NCBI RefSeq assembly: GCF_009727055.1
Contig: NC_052349.1
Span: 34,280,134 to 34,344,133, forward strand
Direction: 5' to 3'
From: Benincasa hispida
Lineage: Eukaryota > Streptophyta > Magnoliopsida > Cucurbitales > Cucurbitaceae
Length of the DNA: 64,000 nucleotides
The notes under the pieces are model-generated. The model did not search any database, was not told where the DNA came from, and was given only the letters and a program-made list of their open reading frames with translations. The position numbers and the translations under genes are program-made. Shown piece after piece: positions 24,080 through 36,099 of this stretch (positions are counted from its first letter, which is position 1; each line of letters opens with the position of its first letter).

Positions 24080-27021
24080 TATATAGATTTTTTCCTAGGA
24101 TTTCCCATAATTTTTTAAAGTCAGTGGGTTGGTATTTGCTCAATAGATCACACTAGTAATTGGAAGTTAATGGGCCCTATTTAGATAATTCGATAATGAG
24201 ATTTTTATGTTGAAAATTCTCTCTACATCTTATATTTCATAAATATCCCAAAAAATCAAATTATTTTATTAGGAGCTTTTACTTATAATTTTGAACAAAA
24301 TACATTTTCATATGACTCTTTTGAAAATTTGTAATACCATTTTGTTCTCTTTTACTCATCAATCCGATTTTTGACTTTTTAAAGTGACATTTATTAAATT
24401 TATTTTACATTCTATTAATGTAAGATTTGTATATTATTTCCTTGATTTTAGGAGGTCTTGTTCTTGAAATATATTTCTTTCGATCGAATTATAAACTTTT
24501 CTTTCTTTTATAGATTTCAAGAATTTGACTTAAAATTCAAAATCTTTAATTTCAGTAAATTGCATTTAATAGATAATTATGGTTACAAATCTCTAATTTC
24601 CATCTACATTTCATTTTGTACGTATAAATTTGAGCTTTATTTCAAATATATATAGAGTTTATTCGAAATGTATTTAGAGCAAGTATAGATTTAAAGTCGT
24701 TCTATGATATATATATTTTATATTTTAATTTAGTCTCATTCCTATTGAGATATATATTTCACATATTTTGTCATATATACACATCTATATAAATTAAGAT
24801 AAAATATGATATCCTCATATTATTTGAAATAAATCTATTTATAATTGAAAATGGAAACAACACGTAGAAATAAACCTCATATATATTATTTACTATAGCC
24901 ATTTGAATTTTGAAAATAAAACAGCTTTATAAAAAATCATTTAAGACACATGAATATGGTTTTTTTTTCTCTGTGTCTTTTCGTATTTCTAATTTTTTAT
25001 TCTTTTTTTTTTTCTAAAATGTTTGAAATTCGTGGAGGATAATATTGATATTATCGTACCCGGACAATAATACATATAAATTAACAACCTAAATTGTTAT
25101 CCATTAAAAAATTAATCTATTAAATTCCAACACTTTTTTTAGTTAAATGGGGTAAGAGATTTAAACTACGTATTTTTTGGTCCTCAACATATATCGATGT
25201 TAGTTGAACTAAGCTCGTTTTGATAATTAATTCCAACACTTAAGACTCTCTTCAATCGGTTGTGCAGTTTTTTTTTTTAATATTTGAGATGGCAATTTGA
25301 ACGGAATGTTGGATATTTGACTCTTTATTAAATAGTGAATTAAATAAATGTAGCTTAATATATTATGGGGTATGAAGCTGATAAAAAAAGTCGAACAAAA
25401 ATACCAAAGCGAGCTTAACTCAACAGTAATGACATAACTTTTTATCCCAGAAGTGAAAGGTTTGAATCCCTCAACTCCCAATTGTTATTGTACTAAAATA
25501 AAAGTCGTGCAAAAAATTAAAAGAGAAAATAAAGGATTCATGTATTATGTGAACTATATTTTCTAGTAATTTAGCTGAATAGGTTTATAAAAAATGTATC
25601 TAGACTTTTTTGTATTTGAACCGCAACATAAAAAAAATTATAGACTTAGAATGGAAGCCATCCATTGTATATAAGAAAAAATGCAATCATATTTATATTT
25701 GGGAGTGATTTCAAATGGTTAAAAATTATTTCGAAATATACTGTTAATCACTAAAAAATAATTAAATGTTTAATATATTTTTAAATATAATTTTTATATT
25801 ATTAAAATTGATTTTAAAGGATTAAAAGTAATTTAAAAAGTAATAAAAGTAAATTTAACCAGATGTTTAAACTATGCTGAAAATTAGGCCTTCAATTCTA
25901 CAACTGTTTTTTTTTTTTTCTCAATCTATTGACTCTAATTCTAACACTTTACTGATATTCAATTTAAAAGGAATGGAGAATTAGACTTAAAGTGGACTCC
26001 AATAACCCACTTGGCCCCAATAGATAAATAATGTAACTCCCACCACCATGAATATGTAGCCATTTTGTCAAAATGGATGACAAATGTTGGGTTGGTGAGA
26101 GATTATTGATCATATCTTTGAACCCATCATGGGTTGAAAATTCTATTGATTTGAAAATTCAAAATAAAGCAATATAAGGTGAGTAGACCATCAGCATATT
26201 AACGTCAAAATGAATATAGTTCAATAAATATATAGATGTATTCAATAATAGATTCAAAAATTTTGTTGACGGAATTTTATAATTCAGTAAAAATAATATT
26301 AAAATACAAATATAAAGAGTGAGACTTAAAATTGGTCTAGATGGACCAAGAAGACAAATTTACTACTAGATTAACTAATAGTATTGATACTAAGTCAGTT
26401 ATATATATAAATAGCATAAAGTTGAGGGAGAACTTGAGCCCCTGTGCCTGTATTAACTCCGTCCATAATATGTTAACATTAATTAAGATGTAAGTGGTTG
26501 AAATCTCCTATCTCTTTGTATTAAAAAAAAGGTATCACATTAAGGTTTAGTTGAAGTTTGCATTTGTATTTTTAGAAAATAGTTGAAATTTTTTTTTAAA
26601 AAAGGAAAAAAAGAAAAAGAAAAATAATGTTAGGTAAATTTCAAAAATCATGAAAAATAGGTGGAAAGTGTTTGATAAAAAAGGCTAAATCGTTGGGATT
26701 AAAAACAAGGACAAGATTAGACTTACTATTAAAATTCATAATTTTATTTGCTAATTTATATTTTTAAGTAATTATTTAAAATTTTATATCATATTTGCTT
26801 TGAACTTAAATTTATGTTTTTGTTGCTCTAGATTATTTGTTAGGCATAAAATTTTTTATTCAATATAAGAGAAATAGGTGCGATTTTTTTAATGGTGTTG
26901 TAGAACTAAACAATTTAAAATTTTAGAATATAAAATTTAATTGTTGGAGAAATATACTAAACATATAAAATTAATTTTAATTTAAAAAAATTGTTTTAAA
27001 TATCAACATTATTGAAAATAT
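24080..27021. other. AT-rich intergenic spacer with a possible SINE-like relic
   Basis: No gene recognised. At 25410-25475 a segment resembles a tRNA-derived SINE head: GAGCTTAACTCAACAG looks like an A box, and GGTTTGAATCC about 45 bp later looks like a B box. The minus-strand open frame across it (25227-25481) is chance. Poly-T runs and simple AT tracts make up much of the rest. Confidence 0.4.
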
Positions 27022-27178
27022 TTATAAATATAGCAAAATTTTACTTTCTATCAATAATAAACCATGATAGACCCAGATAGACATTTATTACTTTAATGAT
27101 AGACACTTATAGATGTCTATCTGGGTCTATCACGATCTATTACTGATAGAAAGTAAAATTTTACTATATTTATAAATA
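27022..27178. mobile_element. foldback MITE, about 66-bp arms
   Basis: The left arm (27022-27087) and right arm (about 27112-27178) are near-perfect reverse complements. Both contain AAAATTTTACTTTCTATCA and GATAGACCCAGATAGACAT, and they leave only a short AT-rich loop. The whole would fold into a long hairpin. It holds no open frame. A related but decayed version lies at 36955-37130. No clear target duplication could be set. Confidence 0.75.
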
Positions 27179-28040
27179 AGTTAGCTCATTTTGCTAAATT
27201 TCAAAACAACATTTAATTCATGAAAATAGAATTAAACATTTTTAACTTGTTAGCAAACGGGTAACCACTCATTTTTACAAAAATTTACATTTAAGAATTA
27301 GTAGAGAACAAATCTTAGAAAGTAATTTTAATATGGTCTATAATCAAACTTACCAAACACCCAAAGCGGTCAAATTTTGGAAAATTGGAGCGTACAGCAA
27401 AATTTAAGGTTTCGTTCTGAAAAATGGAAAAACCGCCAAGTAATAAGATTTATAGCAACTCACGTGACATGCACATAACCACAAATTTCTAAATCTCTGA
27501 TTTGCCCTTGTTTGGTTCGTAAGTGATTGATAAAACTACAAATACATGTAAGTGTAGAATCATATATGAGCAACTGTCCTACTGATTTTTCTTCTGTAGT
27601 TAACGTAATCTATATATTTTATTATTAATTTAGATTCTGTTTAACCATTTTTCGAATTAGTCTCGTCTTAACTAAATATCCAATTTTTTCTACCAAGTTT
27701 ATAGTTTAAGAATATATGTTATCAAATTTTATTTTATCTAATAAAATTTCAAATTTATTCAAATCTTTGAATTGTTTTTCATTACTTTTTACATATTCGA
27801 TTTTATTCAAATCTTTGAATTTTTTTTTTTCATAATTTTATACATATATTCTTAATAAATTAATTGTATATTTCTCATATCCTTGAAGGATTAAATTATT
27901 TTATATACTGTTTTTGTTATTATTTTAATGATTTGGAAAAAAGAAATGTCTCTATCGTGGTTATAACTTTTGTTACTTACACAAAATGTTTATCGATTTA
28001 GGTTTTGTTGTGGTTTCTTTCACAAGCTACTGTTTTTGCT

Positions 28041-28851
28041 ATGGCTTTACAACATATTAGACTCCTTTTTTACGGCCGATGGGATGAGAATTCTCATTAC
28101 CATGATTTTCGCAATTTTGATGCACATATTCCATCAAATTTATCGTTCCAACAATTTGTGGAATATATCCAAGGTAAACTTTTTCCCTCAAGTAAGTTAA
28201 CTATATCTCGTTTGATAATGTACCGAATTGGTTTTGTCAATTAGAATCTTATTAGGATTGTTGAAGATAAAGATATTTTGTAGTTGATGTCAACTTTATC
28301 AGAGTCCCCCAAATTTATTTATCTATAGTGGTTGACCATGTCTCATTTGTTGCCCCAAACACTGGAAATAAACTGTATTTGAATAATGAATTAGTAGATA
28401 TTGATCATTCTTCCCAATCTTCTGAAGGCAACACTGAAATCGTTGATTTTCAAGATTCTGAGTCCTTTCAAATTAGTATTCCTTTTTAGGAGCAAGTCTG
28501 TATTGAAGAAAGCAGTTTATGTGCTTGCTCTTAAAAACAATTTTGAACTTACTACTACTAGGTCAAACAAAACTTCATTTGAAATTTGTTGCAAGAATCT
28601 GTCTAGTGGGCGGTATCTACGTGCATCTGTATATAAAGGGGGTGGTGTGTGGATGGTTCAAAAATATATCGATATCCATTAATGTTATATTGACATTGTT
28701 AAAAATAATCATTGACAAGCAACATCTTGGATTGTTGCTGAGTGTACAAAGTTAATTTTTAAAATGAATGGCAAAGTCCCATGTCAGCCTTGTGATGTTA
28801 TAAGCTATATGAGAAGACAACATGGTGTAAATATAAGTTTATTACTATTAC

Positions 28852-28891
<40 letters not shown>

Positions 28892-29199
28892 TTTTGCAGT
28901 AATACCCCATTAACCAGTATGAATTTGAACTGCATGATCGCACCAACCAATTTGTTGTGAAAATTGTGAATCATACTTGCTCATGTTGGCATTGGGACCT
29001 TTTGGCAAATGTTCAACAATTTACTGCAATTCATGCAGTTGGCAATGATTCAGTTCTTCCTCCTAATGTCAAACTCCAGTTGGGAGGCCTAAAAAAAAAG
29101 AATCACATCTTGTTTAGAAAATAAAGCTACAGTCTATTGTAGTCGGTGTGGTAGAGGGGTCATAATTATAGGTCTTGTAAGGATCCCATACGTCATTGA
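28041..29199 (+). pseudogene. mudrA-type MULE transposase relic lacking the catalytic core
   Basis: The start ATG at 28041 gives MALQHIRLLFYGRWDENSHY and PSNLSFQQFVEYIQG, the PB1-like N-terminus of MuDR transposases. A broken DNA-binding domain follows in other frames: TTRSNKTSFEICC, GGGVWMVQKYIDIH, then ATSWIVAECTKL and CDVISYMRRQHGVN. At 28841-28890 a (TTA)n tract replaces everything up to the C-terminus. After it come a SWIM-like stretch (HTCSCWHWDLL, without the expected second Cys) and a C-terminal CCHC knuckle split by a frameshift (YCSRCGR, then HNYRSCKDP). The DDE catalytic domain is missing. Transposase function is therefore lost. Confidence 0.75.
28841..28890. repeat. (TTA)n microsatellite
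   Basis: An almost pure TTA/ATT run of about 50 bp, directly between the DNA-binding part and the SWIM part of the mudrA relic. Confidence 0.95.
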
Positions 29200-29401
29200 A
29201 TGCACTTATAGTGTTATATTTTTTAATATTGTTTTTCTTTAATTTGCAGTTTGTTTCCTTCTTCAAACATTTCTTTAATGTTCAAACTTACTGGCTTTTA
29301 TGAAAGGAATTATCATTTGCATTGATATTGTGGTTTGTTATCTATCTTACTTTTGGTTATAATTATACTCAATATATATATTCATCTAAATAATATAATG
29401 G

Positions 29402-29815
29402 TACATGGAATTGAAAGTTAAATATTACTAATTTATGTTGGTTGTTCAGTCATTTTTATTATTTATAATGGGTAATTGAGCTGAATGTTTTAGAATTACA
29501 GTGTGTTTGTGAAATAAATCCAAAATTCAAATTGTATACCAAAACAATAATTATATAACAATGATTATACATGGAATTGAAAGTTAAATATTACTAATTT
29601 ATGTTGGCTGTTCAGTCATTTGAATTATTCATAATGGGAAATTGACCAAAATGTTTTAGAATTACAATGTGTTTGTGAAATCAATCCAAAATATTTAAAT
29701 TGTATACCAAAACAGTAATGATATAACAAGTCCAAATCACTTGATACATTCCTTGTTCATTTATGTTAATGGAATTGGAAATTGAGCTACATGCTTTATA
29801 ATTATAGTGTGTTTG
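29402..29815. repeat. 166-bp tandem repeat, two full copies and a decayed part
   Basis: 29402-29567 is repeated at 29568-29733 with few differences; both begin TACATGGAATTGAAAGTTAA. A weaker partial third unit follows (about 29766-29815). It lies between the end of the mudrA relic and the convergent cargo gene. Confidence 0.85.
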
Positions 29816-30329
29816 TTGTTATTAAACTTTATGTATGTGCAATGTGAAAAGTTCAATTCACCTAAAATTATAAATAATTTATGTATATGCCTTTTGGATG
29901 ATTGAGACTTTAATAAGTCCATTTTATTGAGTTTATTTAGTATAGGGTTGGTCAGATAAATTGTTCCATGAGTTGGGACACTTTAGAATGCAGACATCAT
30001 ATACCCATATGGAATGGGAATAATGGAATACATGGTATATTATAAATACGTTTATGTTATACTAAAATAGGAATATAAACTCGTACAAAACAGCTGCACT
30101 AAATCCAAATCTATTCTATTTTAAAAACCCAACATAGTTAAATTGTATACCAAAACATAAACTATATCAACACATTCCTTTCGTTCCATGCAGAAACCAA
30201 TTCTACTAAAAAGTTATAAAGTTTAAAATATATACCAAAACAAGATTATAAAATTGGCCCAAATAGCTGCACAAAATCTAAATGTATTCTACTATCAAAA
30301 TCCAAAATGGGAATGACATAAAAATTCAA

Positions 30330-32872
30330 AATCACTTGGTTCATTTATTGCAAGTTCAGGTTGACTTAAGTGCAAGTCAAATGATGGCCCATCCAAGGGG
30401 GTATTTTCATCCATGGTTTGAGGTTTTCTTATTATCCCTCTTATTTCATCTATCTATATATCTGTCATTGGTGGATTCACATCATTCACTTTTAGCAGTT
30501 GCCTTTTTAGTTCCCATTGCGTTGCTTTTCTTGCCTTCTCTTGGTTAGCCCTCATGATCAACTCTTGTTTAGTTGCATTTAACTAATAGCATTTAATAAA
30601 CAATTAGTCATTGTTAGGACTCGACAAATTCTAATAGTGATCAAACTTACAAGATCAGTTGTTCTTACATATTTGAGTATGATCCTTGTAGCAGGGTTAT
30701 TTTCATCAATGTTGTATAGCTTATCAGTCATGTCTAACTTCCTTTTGACATTTTATTAGTTATTCAAGAAACAACATTTGTTATAGATATGTATATATAT
30801 ACATTATAAGTTTAAGATCCACATTAGTTTTAGTTTACCTCTTGCTTTTTTTGTTGTTGGTGTTGACCCGTGTACCACAATAATTGTATCTTTTCAAGAA
30901 TCTTAGTTGTTGAAGTTTTAGGAGTGTTATTCTGTTATAACACGTTAAAAAATCCAAATAATTTATTTAATATGGAGTTAAAAAATAATATTTAAATTTT
31001 TTACAGTTTTGAAGAAACATACCAATATTTGTCTTTCGCTTGTTCTCCAACTTCTTATAAATCTCTCTTTCATCAATTGATCGAATCACTTCGTTGATTT
31101 CTTCATCAAAGTCTTGATTGTCCAATCATAAACAATTTGTAACACGCTTATATCAACTCACCTTGACCTCTGGTTTTTTACTTCTTGTTTCTTCAAACTC
31201 CTTGTTTTTATCTCCATGGCATGTTTCTTTGTGTACTACTGATGGTATTTTCGATCCATAATCCTTGTTTCCTAGGCCTTCTTCGTCCTTTCCATCATCT
31301 TTTTTTCGAACTATTGTGGGAGCATCAGAAGCATCAACTAATTCCTTCTTTTCTTCTTTCTCTTCATGTTCTTTCTCAATACCATCTAGTTTTTTTTCGA
31401 ACTGGGATGCAGGCTACTTCCATATAATTCATAATAGATTTTTACTATGAAATACAATAAATACAGTGTAGTTAGTTTACATACCATGAACATTGCTTGT
31501 CGATGCATATGATTGACCAGTCGATGAGTCTTCATGTAGTCAATTAGTTTGTTTAATGATTCCACCAAAGCATCTACCTTCTTCGTCAACCTTTGCTGAA
31601 TAATCTTCATGGCTTCAAAATTTTCATCCATTCTTCTCTATTCCTTCAAATCTTTGTTTCATTTCATCTTTGTCAAATGTTAAACCAGGTCCTATTCAAG
31701 GATAGTTTAACCACTCTCTCTCAGCCTATATCTACTCAGTTCTTCTTCGACCTCTTGCAGGACCCTTTTTTCCTCCTCGATGAATGGGGGAAAATATGCT
31801 ATAGTCATTTCCTGTGGGGTTGCAAGTAATAGATAAATTTCAAGCTGTCAAGTAAACAAGGAAATAAGATGTTAGTTTATAGTTTAGAATTTAAGACCAT
31901 ATGTCTATTTTGTTTGTATAGATGTTTATACCTCTTTTGAATCAAATACTCTTTTCTCGAGATCCTTCCATTTGGGTTGATTGTCTGCAGCCCAATTTAC
32001 TATTCTTTGAACATTGTTAGTAACCTTCCTAGCAAAGAAATTTTTTTACGAGCTCAAGGTGGGTATGACCTCGTATACCCATGCTAAGACTGGGAATATA
32101 AATCCCCCCATTGATATTCCTGATTTACCTTTGTTGTGTATTGCTTTATAGGTAGTTATAAAAGAGGTCATTGTCATCAATCATTAGTGTGTGATCTATA
32201 TTCAGATTCGCTAAATCTTGTTTCAAGAGAAGAAAACTTTCCAAGAAATACAACTTCGCCCTTTTTATCCTGTCATTTTCACATCTTGCCTTGATAACAT
32301 TAAAAGTTATGTTAAAGAAATACCTAGTCACAGTTTTCATATGTTCGAAGTGCATTTTTCTTATATTACCTCCTCCTTTTATCTTACTTTTATCAATGAT
32401 TGACAATTCACCACAACTTAGACTAGTTATCAATGCAAACTCTCTCAAACCAAATTTCAGTACTTGACCCCCTACGAAGAAATTCAACTAAGATGGTGAC
32501 TTTGGTTTACACTATCTTTATATTAGGTGTAACAACAGTTGGGGAGATTGGTTTGTAATAGAAAAATCAAGGAAATGCCAAAAATAGTTTCTCTAAATCT
32601 CTCATATAACTCCTCATTTAAATTTTCCTTAATTTTGTCAATTACAGAAGTCTTTTTTTACAAGTTTATTTCCAGTGGCTCATTTCTCCTTGCACTATCC
32701 ATCATATACAAACAGTCCTCACACATTTGAAATAGACCGTAAACAGAAGCTTAATAATATGCTAATAGTAAATATAATTACAGAGTATTTAAGTAAAAAT
32801 ACCTCACGTGTATCTATCATTTCGATTGTTTTTCTCTTTTGACATGTTGTTACTTTGCATTTTCCCTTATTT
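30330..32872 (-). pseudogene. MULE cargo gene with DUF1985 / Ulp1-family region (C-terminal part), decayed
   Basis: On the minus strand the clearest piece is 32146-32487: FGLREFALITSLSCGELSII, then KMHFEHMKTVTRYF, the DUF1985 domain that precedes the Ulp1 cysteine-protease domain in plant MULE-borne genes. Further down come a coiled-coil-like segment (31500-31640, ALVESLNKLIDYMK), a Lys/Glu-rich hydrophilic segment (31030-31400) and a degenerate stretch with PLDGPSFDLHLSQPELA (30350-30450). The catalytic His/Asp/Cys of a Ulp1 peptidase were not found. Fragments lie in several frames, partly because introns are expected. The gene is convergent with the mudrA relic, as in described MULEs that carry Ulp1-like genes. 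Confidence 0.6.
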
Positions 32873-34249
32873 TGTTGGGATTGGTGTCCTAAATCTCTCT
32901 TGTATTCTCATAGTTTGTAAACATTGTATAAACAAATTATTATTAATAAAATAATTTTTATTTTATGAGCATACACTCAATCCAATAAACTAAGATCCTA
33001 GGTTATTTTATGTAATTTAAACATATATGTAGAGACATATGGGGGATCATGTTTAAATGATAACCTAAATAGTTTGTAGTAGATGGATAAAGCTGGGTAC
33101 CTTATCCTGGTGACAATATGGATACAGCTCGCTTTATAGATGTTACAAGTATTGTAAAGTGCTAAAAATTATCTGATCCTGATTATTCACATGGAGATAT
33201 GTGAGCGGGGATATCCTATACAAAGAATTTTTATAAGACCGGACCACGAAATGACTAGTCTCATTATATAACGCCGTCAATAATAAAGATTTATATTTCA
33301 CCATGATGATCATAGGTGACATGACCTGAATCCTAATTGAGTTGTGAACTCCTGCCTATGAAGGTCATCCTTTGATTTGTATGGGTGAGAGTGGTCAGTT
33401 TGCCAACCCTACATACCTACCATTTTGGGGATTCGTCTGATTGGAAAGTTGGGAACACAGCTACACAAGACGGAATTCACTCATTCTTTGATATCAGGGT
33501 AAGTAGATAAATTATTCACTTAAGGGCTGATTTTAGGACTTGAACAATGTAACCACACCCTCTCTCGACCCGAGAGGGATTTGGTCATATTTAGACTATG
33601 ACTTATTGTTCATTAGAGGGATCAATGGTATGTAAGGATTTAGATGTAACTACAAGGGCAAAATGATAATTTTGGCTTAACTATACTTACAAGCAACTTG
33701 TGAAGGGTCATCGTGCTATTGACTGCTTATATCCAATGGATATATAAATATATTTGTAGTGCGAAAAGTGCAGTTGTCGGTATTTAGTAGAGTGGCCAAC
33801 AGTTAATAGATGTTAGGTAAATTTAATTAAAGAGTTTAATTAATTATCCAAGTACCATTGGAACTTCAATCTACAGGTCCATAAAGTCCCCTCTGTAACT
33901 CAACAGGGATTTATCGAGAATTATTTTCGGATTAATTTGAATTGTACAAATTAATTGGGGGAATTAATTATATATGATTTAACTAATTTAATTAATTATA
34001 TGTGATATAATTAATGAAATGTATTTGATACATTATAAAGTTTATTTGAGAGGAATTAAATATTTGAATATGATTTAAATATTTATTATATGGATGAGAT
34101 TCATATAATTGAATTTAGTATAAATGTGATTTATATTAAAAACTCATAATTAAGTGAGAGAAATAAAACTATAGATTATATTGTATTTGATACAATAGGT
34201 TATGTGTTATATTTAATATAAAATATAGTTATATATACATATAATTAGT

Positions 34250-34288
<39 letters not shown>

Positions 34289-34841
34289 TTAATTTAATTT
34301 AATTAATTTTAATTTTAATTTAATTAAAGGGAGAGAGTTACAACTCCCTCCCATTAATTCTCTTAACCAGAATGTAAGGATGAGTGTTGGTTTTGTCATT
34401 TTCTTCCTCAATTCTCTGATGGTAGGAGTAATTTGCTCTGGGATTCACAAGAAACATACACAGAAGAAAATGAAGATTTTTTTCTTCCTCTCTTAGATCC
34501 TTTCCCCCCTCTTCCCAAATAACCTAGCAGAGCCCACCATTTCTGCTAATTCTCAATTCCAATAGAATACAGAAGGTTCTCAAGTGGTGGTATCTTAATT
34601 TGGGTTTCCGTATTTTTTTAGATTGAAACCCAGAACGAAGGATTCGTGATCGGGATCAAGGGAATACATGAAGAATTATTGGGCAGGTAAGTTTCTTTAA
34701 ACCCTAATTCTAATTCTCTCCAAGCAGTAAATTTATTGATTATGCATAATTTGATTGATATGTAAATTGGGATTCTGTGAAAAAAAAAAATAAAATTGGG
34801 ACCGATCCTCTTTCGCTGCGAAACTTCATCGATTCTCTTCA
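32873..34841 (+). repeat. LTR copy G, inserted in the Ulp1-type cargo gene
   Basis: Begins TGTTGGGATTGGTGTCC and ends near GATTCTCTTCA (34841), so TG..CA, with the family landmarks throughout: a GGTACCTTATCCTGGTGACA block, GACCGGACCACGAAATGA, and CTCCTGCCTATGAAGG. It holds no internal domains and is a probable solo LTR of about 1.97 kb. The flanks on both sides belong to the minus-strand cargo gene. I could not find a matching 5-bp duplication, so the exact borders are uncertain. Confidence 0.7.
34255..34284. repeat. (TA)n microsatellite inside LTR G
   Basis: A run of 15 TA units. Likely polymorphic in length. Confidence 0.95.
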
Positions 34842-34861
34842 TGTCTGACCTGTTTATTACA

Positions 34862-36092
34862 TAATATTTACAACTACCAGTAAATATTTAACTAAAAATA
34901 CCTCATACATATCCATTCCATAAACGATTACCTTTTTTCCTTTCTTTGTTTCCATCCTATTGTCTAACTGTCCACTAGATGATCTTTTTTCTGAGAGTAT
35001 TGTTTCCCCATGACTTTGCAACTTCTCTTCTTCATTGTCTTTGCTTTCATCTTACACGTTTTCATATGTCTCTTCAAGGTTCTCTTCTTCCTCTTCATAC
35101 TCATTATTATCTTGTTCATCCTATTTCATTTTTTATTAATTATATTATGTAAATACTTTAATAAATACACTGTAATTAATAGATAATTTCATAAAATCTA
35201 CATTATCATACCTTTCCCTCATGTAGTTCATGCTGCTCTTCTTTACTACGTCCTTTCTCCCTTTCTTTTTTGATTCAGTTGTTTTTTTCGCAGTCTGTAT
35301 CACAATTTAGATCTATAAGATCTTCAACCCTTAACATATAATCTTGAATCAAATAGTCCTGACCTTACTCTTTGTCCTTGGTTTGTTTGCTTGAACTTTA
35401 ACCTCTAATGTAGAAGCCTCCCGCTTTTGTTTGTTGCTAGTTATTGGAGTTCCTATTTTACATACCTGATCAAAATTTGATGTTCACAACTCCTTGAAAA
35501 TAAAAATAAAAACATACTTCGTCATCATTGTTGAGAACTATTGGCCCTTTGGTTGTTTGTTTTTTTCCACCATTTATTCCAGCTACTCTTAATCTTTCGT
35601 TGGCTCTGCTTCTTCCTTCAATTTTCTCTTTTTTCATAACTTGAAATATTTGATTAATCGTAAACATATTAGTTTTATACATTCCTATTATATAAACACA
35701 ACTATAATGCATTTCTGTTTACAAGTCCTAAAAAGACGGTGAGATTTTATTTCCCAAAAGATTTGAATCTAAATACTTAAAAATGAAACCACGTTCTTAT
35801 ATTTAAAATACCAATTGTTAAATCTTTATTTATTTTTGAAAAAATAATGTAATATTTATATATTATAAACAGTTTCATTCAACATTTTTTTCATGTCTTC
35901 AACATGCAAACGAGAGTTAGACCAGATTGCAATGTATGGACTAGAAGAAAGATTGGGAATCGCAATGCATGGACTAGAAGAAAGTAGATTTGAGACTTGA
36001 TCTTCCTCCCTCACTCGAATCAGTAAAGAAGGGGCTTCGATGTCGAAAGTTTGGAAATCAGTAAAGGAAGGGCTTAAAAGGACTAGAAGCAA
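34862..36092 (-). pseudogene. N-terminal part of the MULE cargo gene, decayed
   Basis: Minus-strand coding traces upstream of LTR G: an acidic segment (about 34915-35130, EQDNNEYEEEEENLEETYEN with stops), a basic segment MKKEKIEGRSRANERLRVAG (about 35515-35640), and an N-terminal 78-codon frame (35856-36092) holding a short internal repeat (SSSPCIAI / SSSPYIAI). Alternating acidic and basic low-complexity stretches are usual between the domains of DUF1985/Ulp1-type genes, but by themselves they are weak evidence. Exon borders were not resolved. Confidence 0.45.
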
Positions 36093-36099
36093 GTGTTAA

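Noticed and set aside
25227..25481. 84-codon minus-strand hydrophobic frame
   Set aside because: Overlaps a tRNA-like SINE relic and AT-rich sequence; no recognisable domain.
34862..34866. 5-bp target duplication for LTR G
   Set aside because: TAATA after a possible CA at 34861 does not match TATTT before 32873, nor does TGTCT after 34841; no duplication is claimed.
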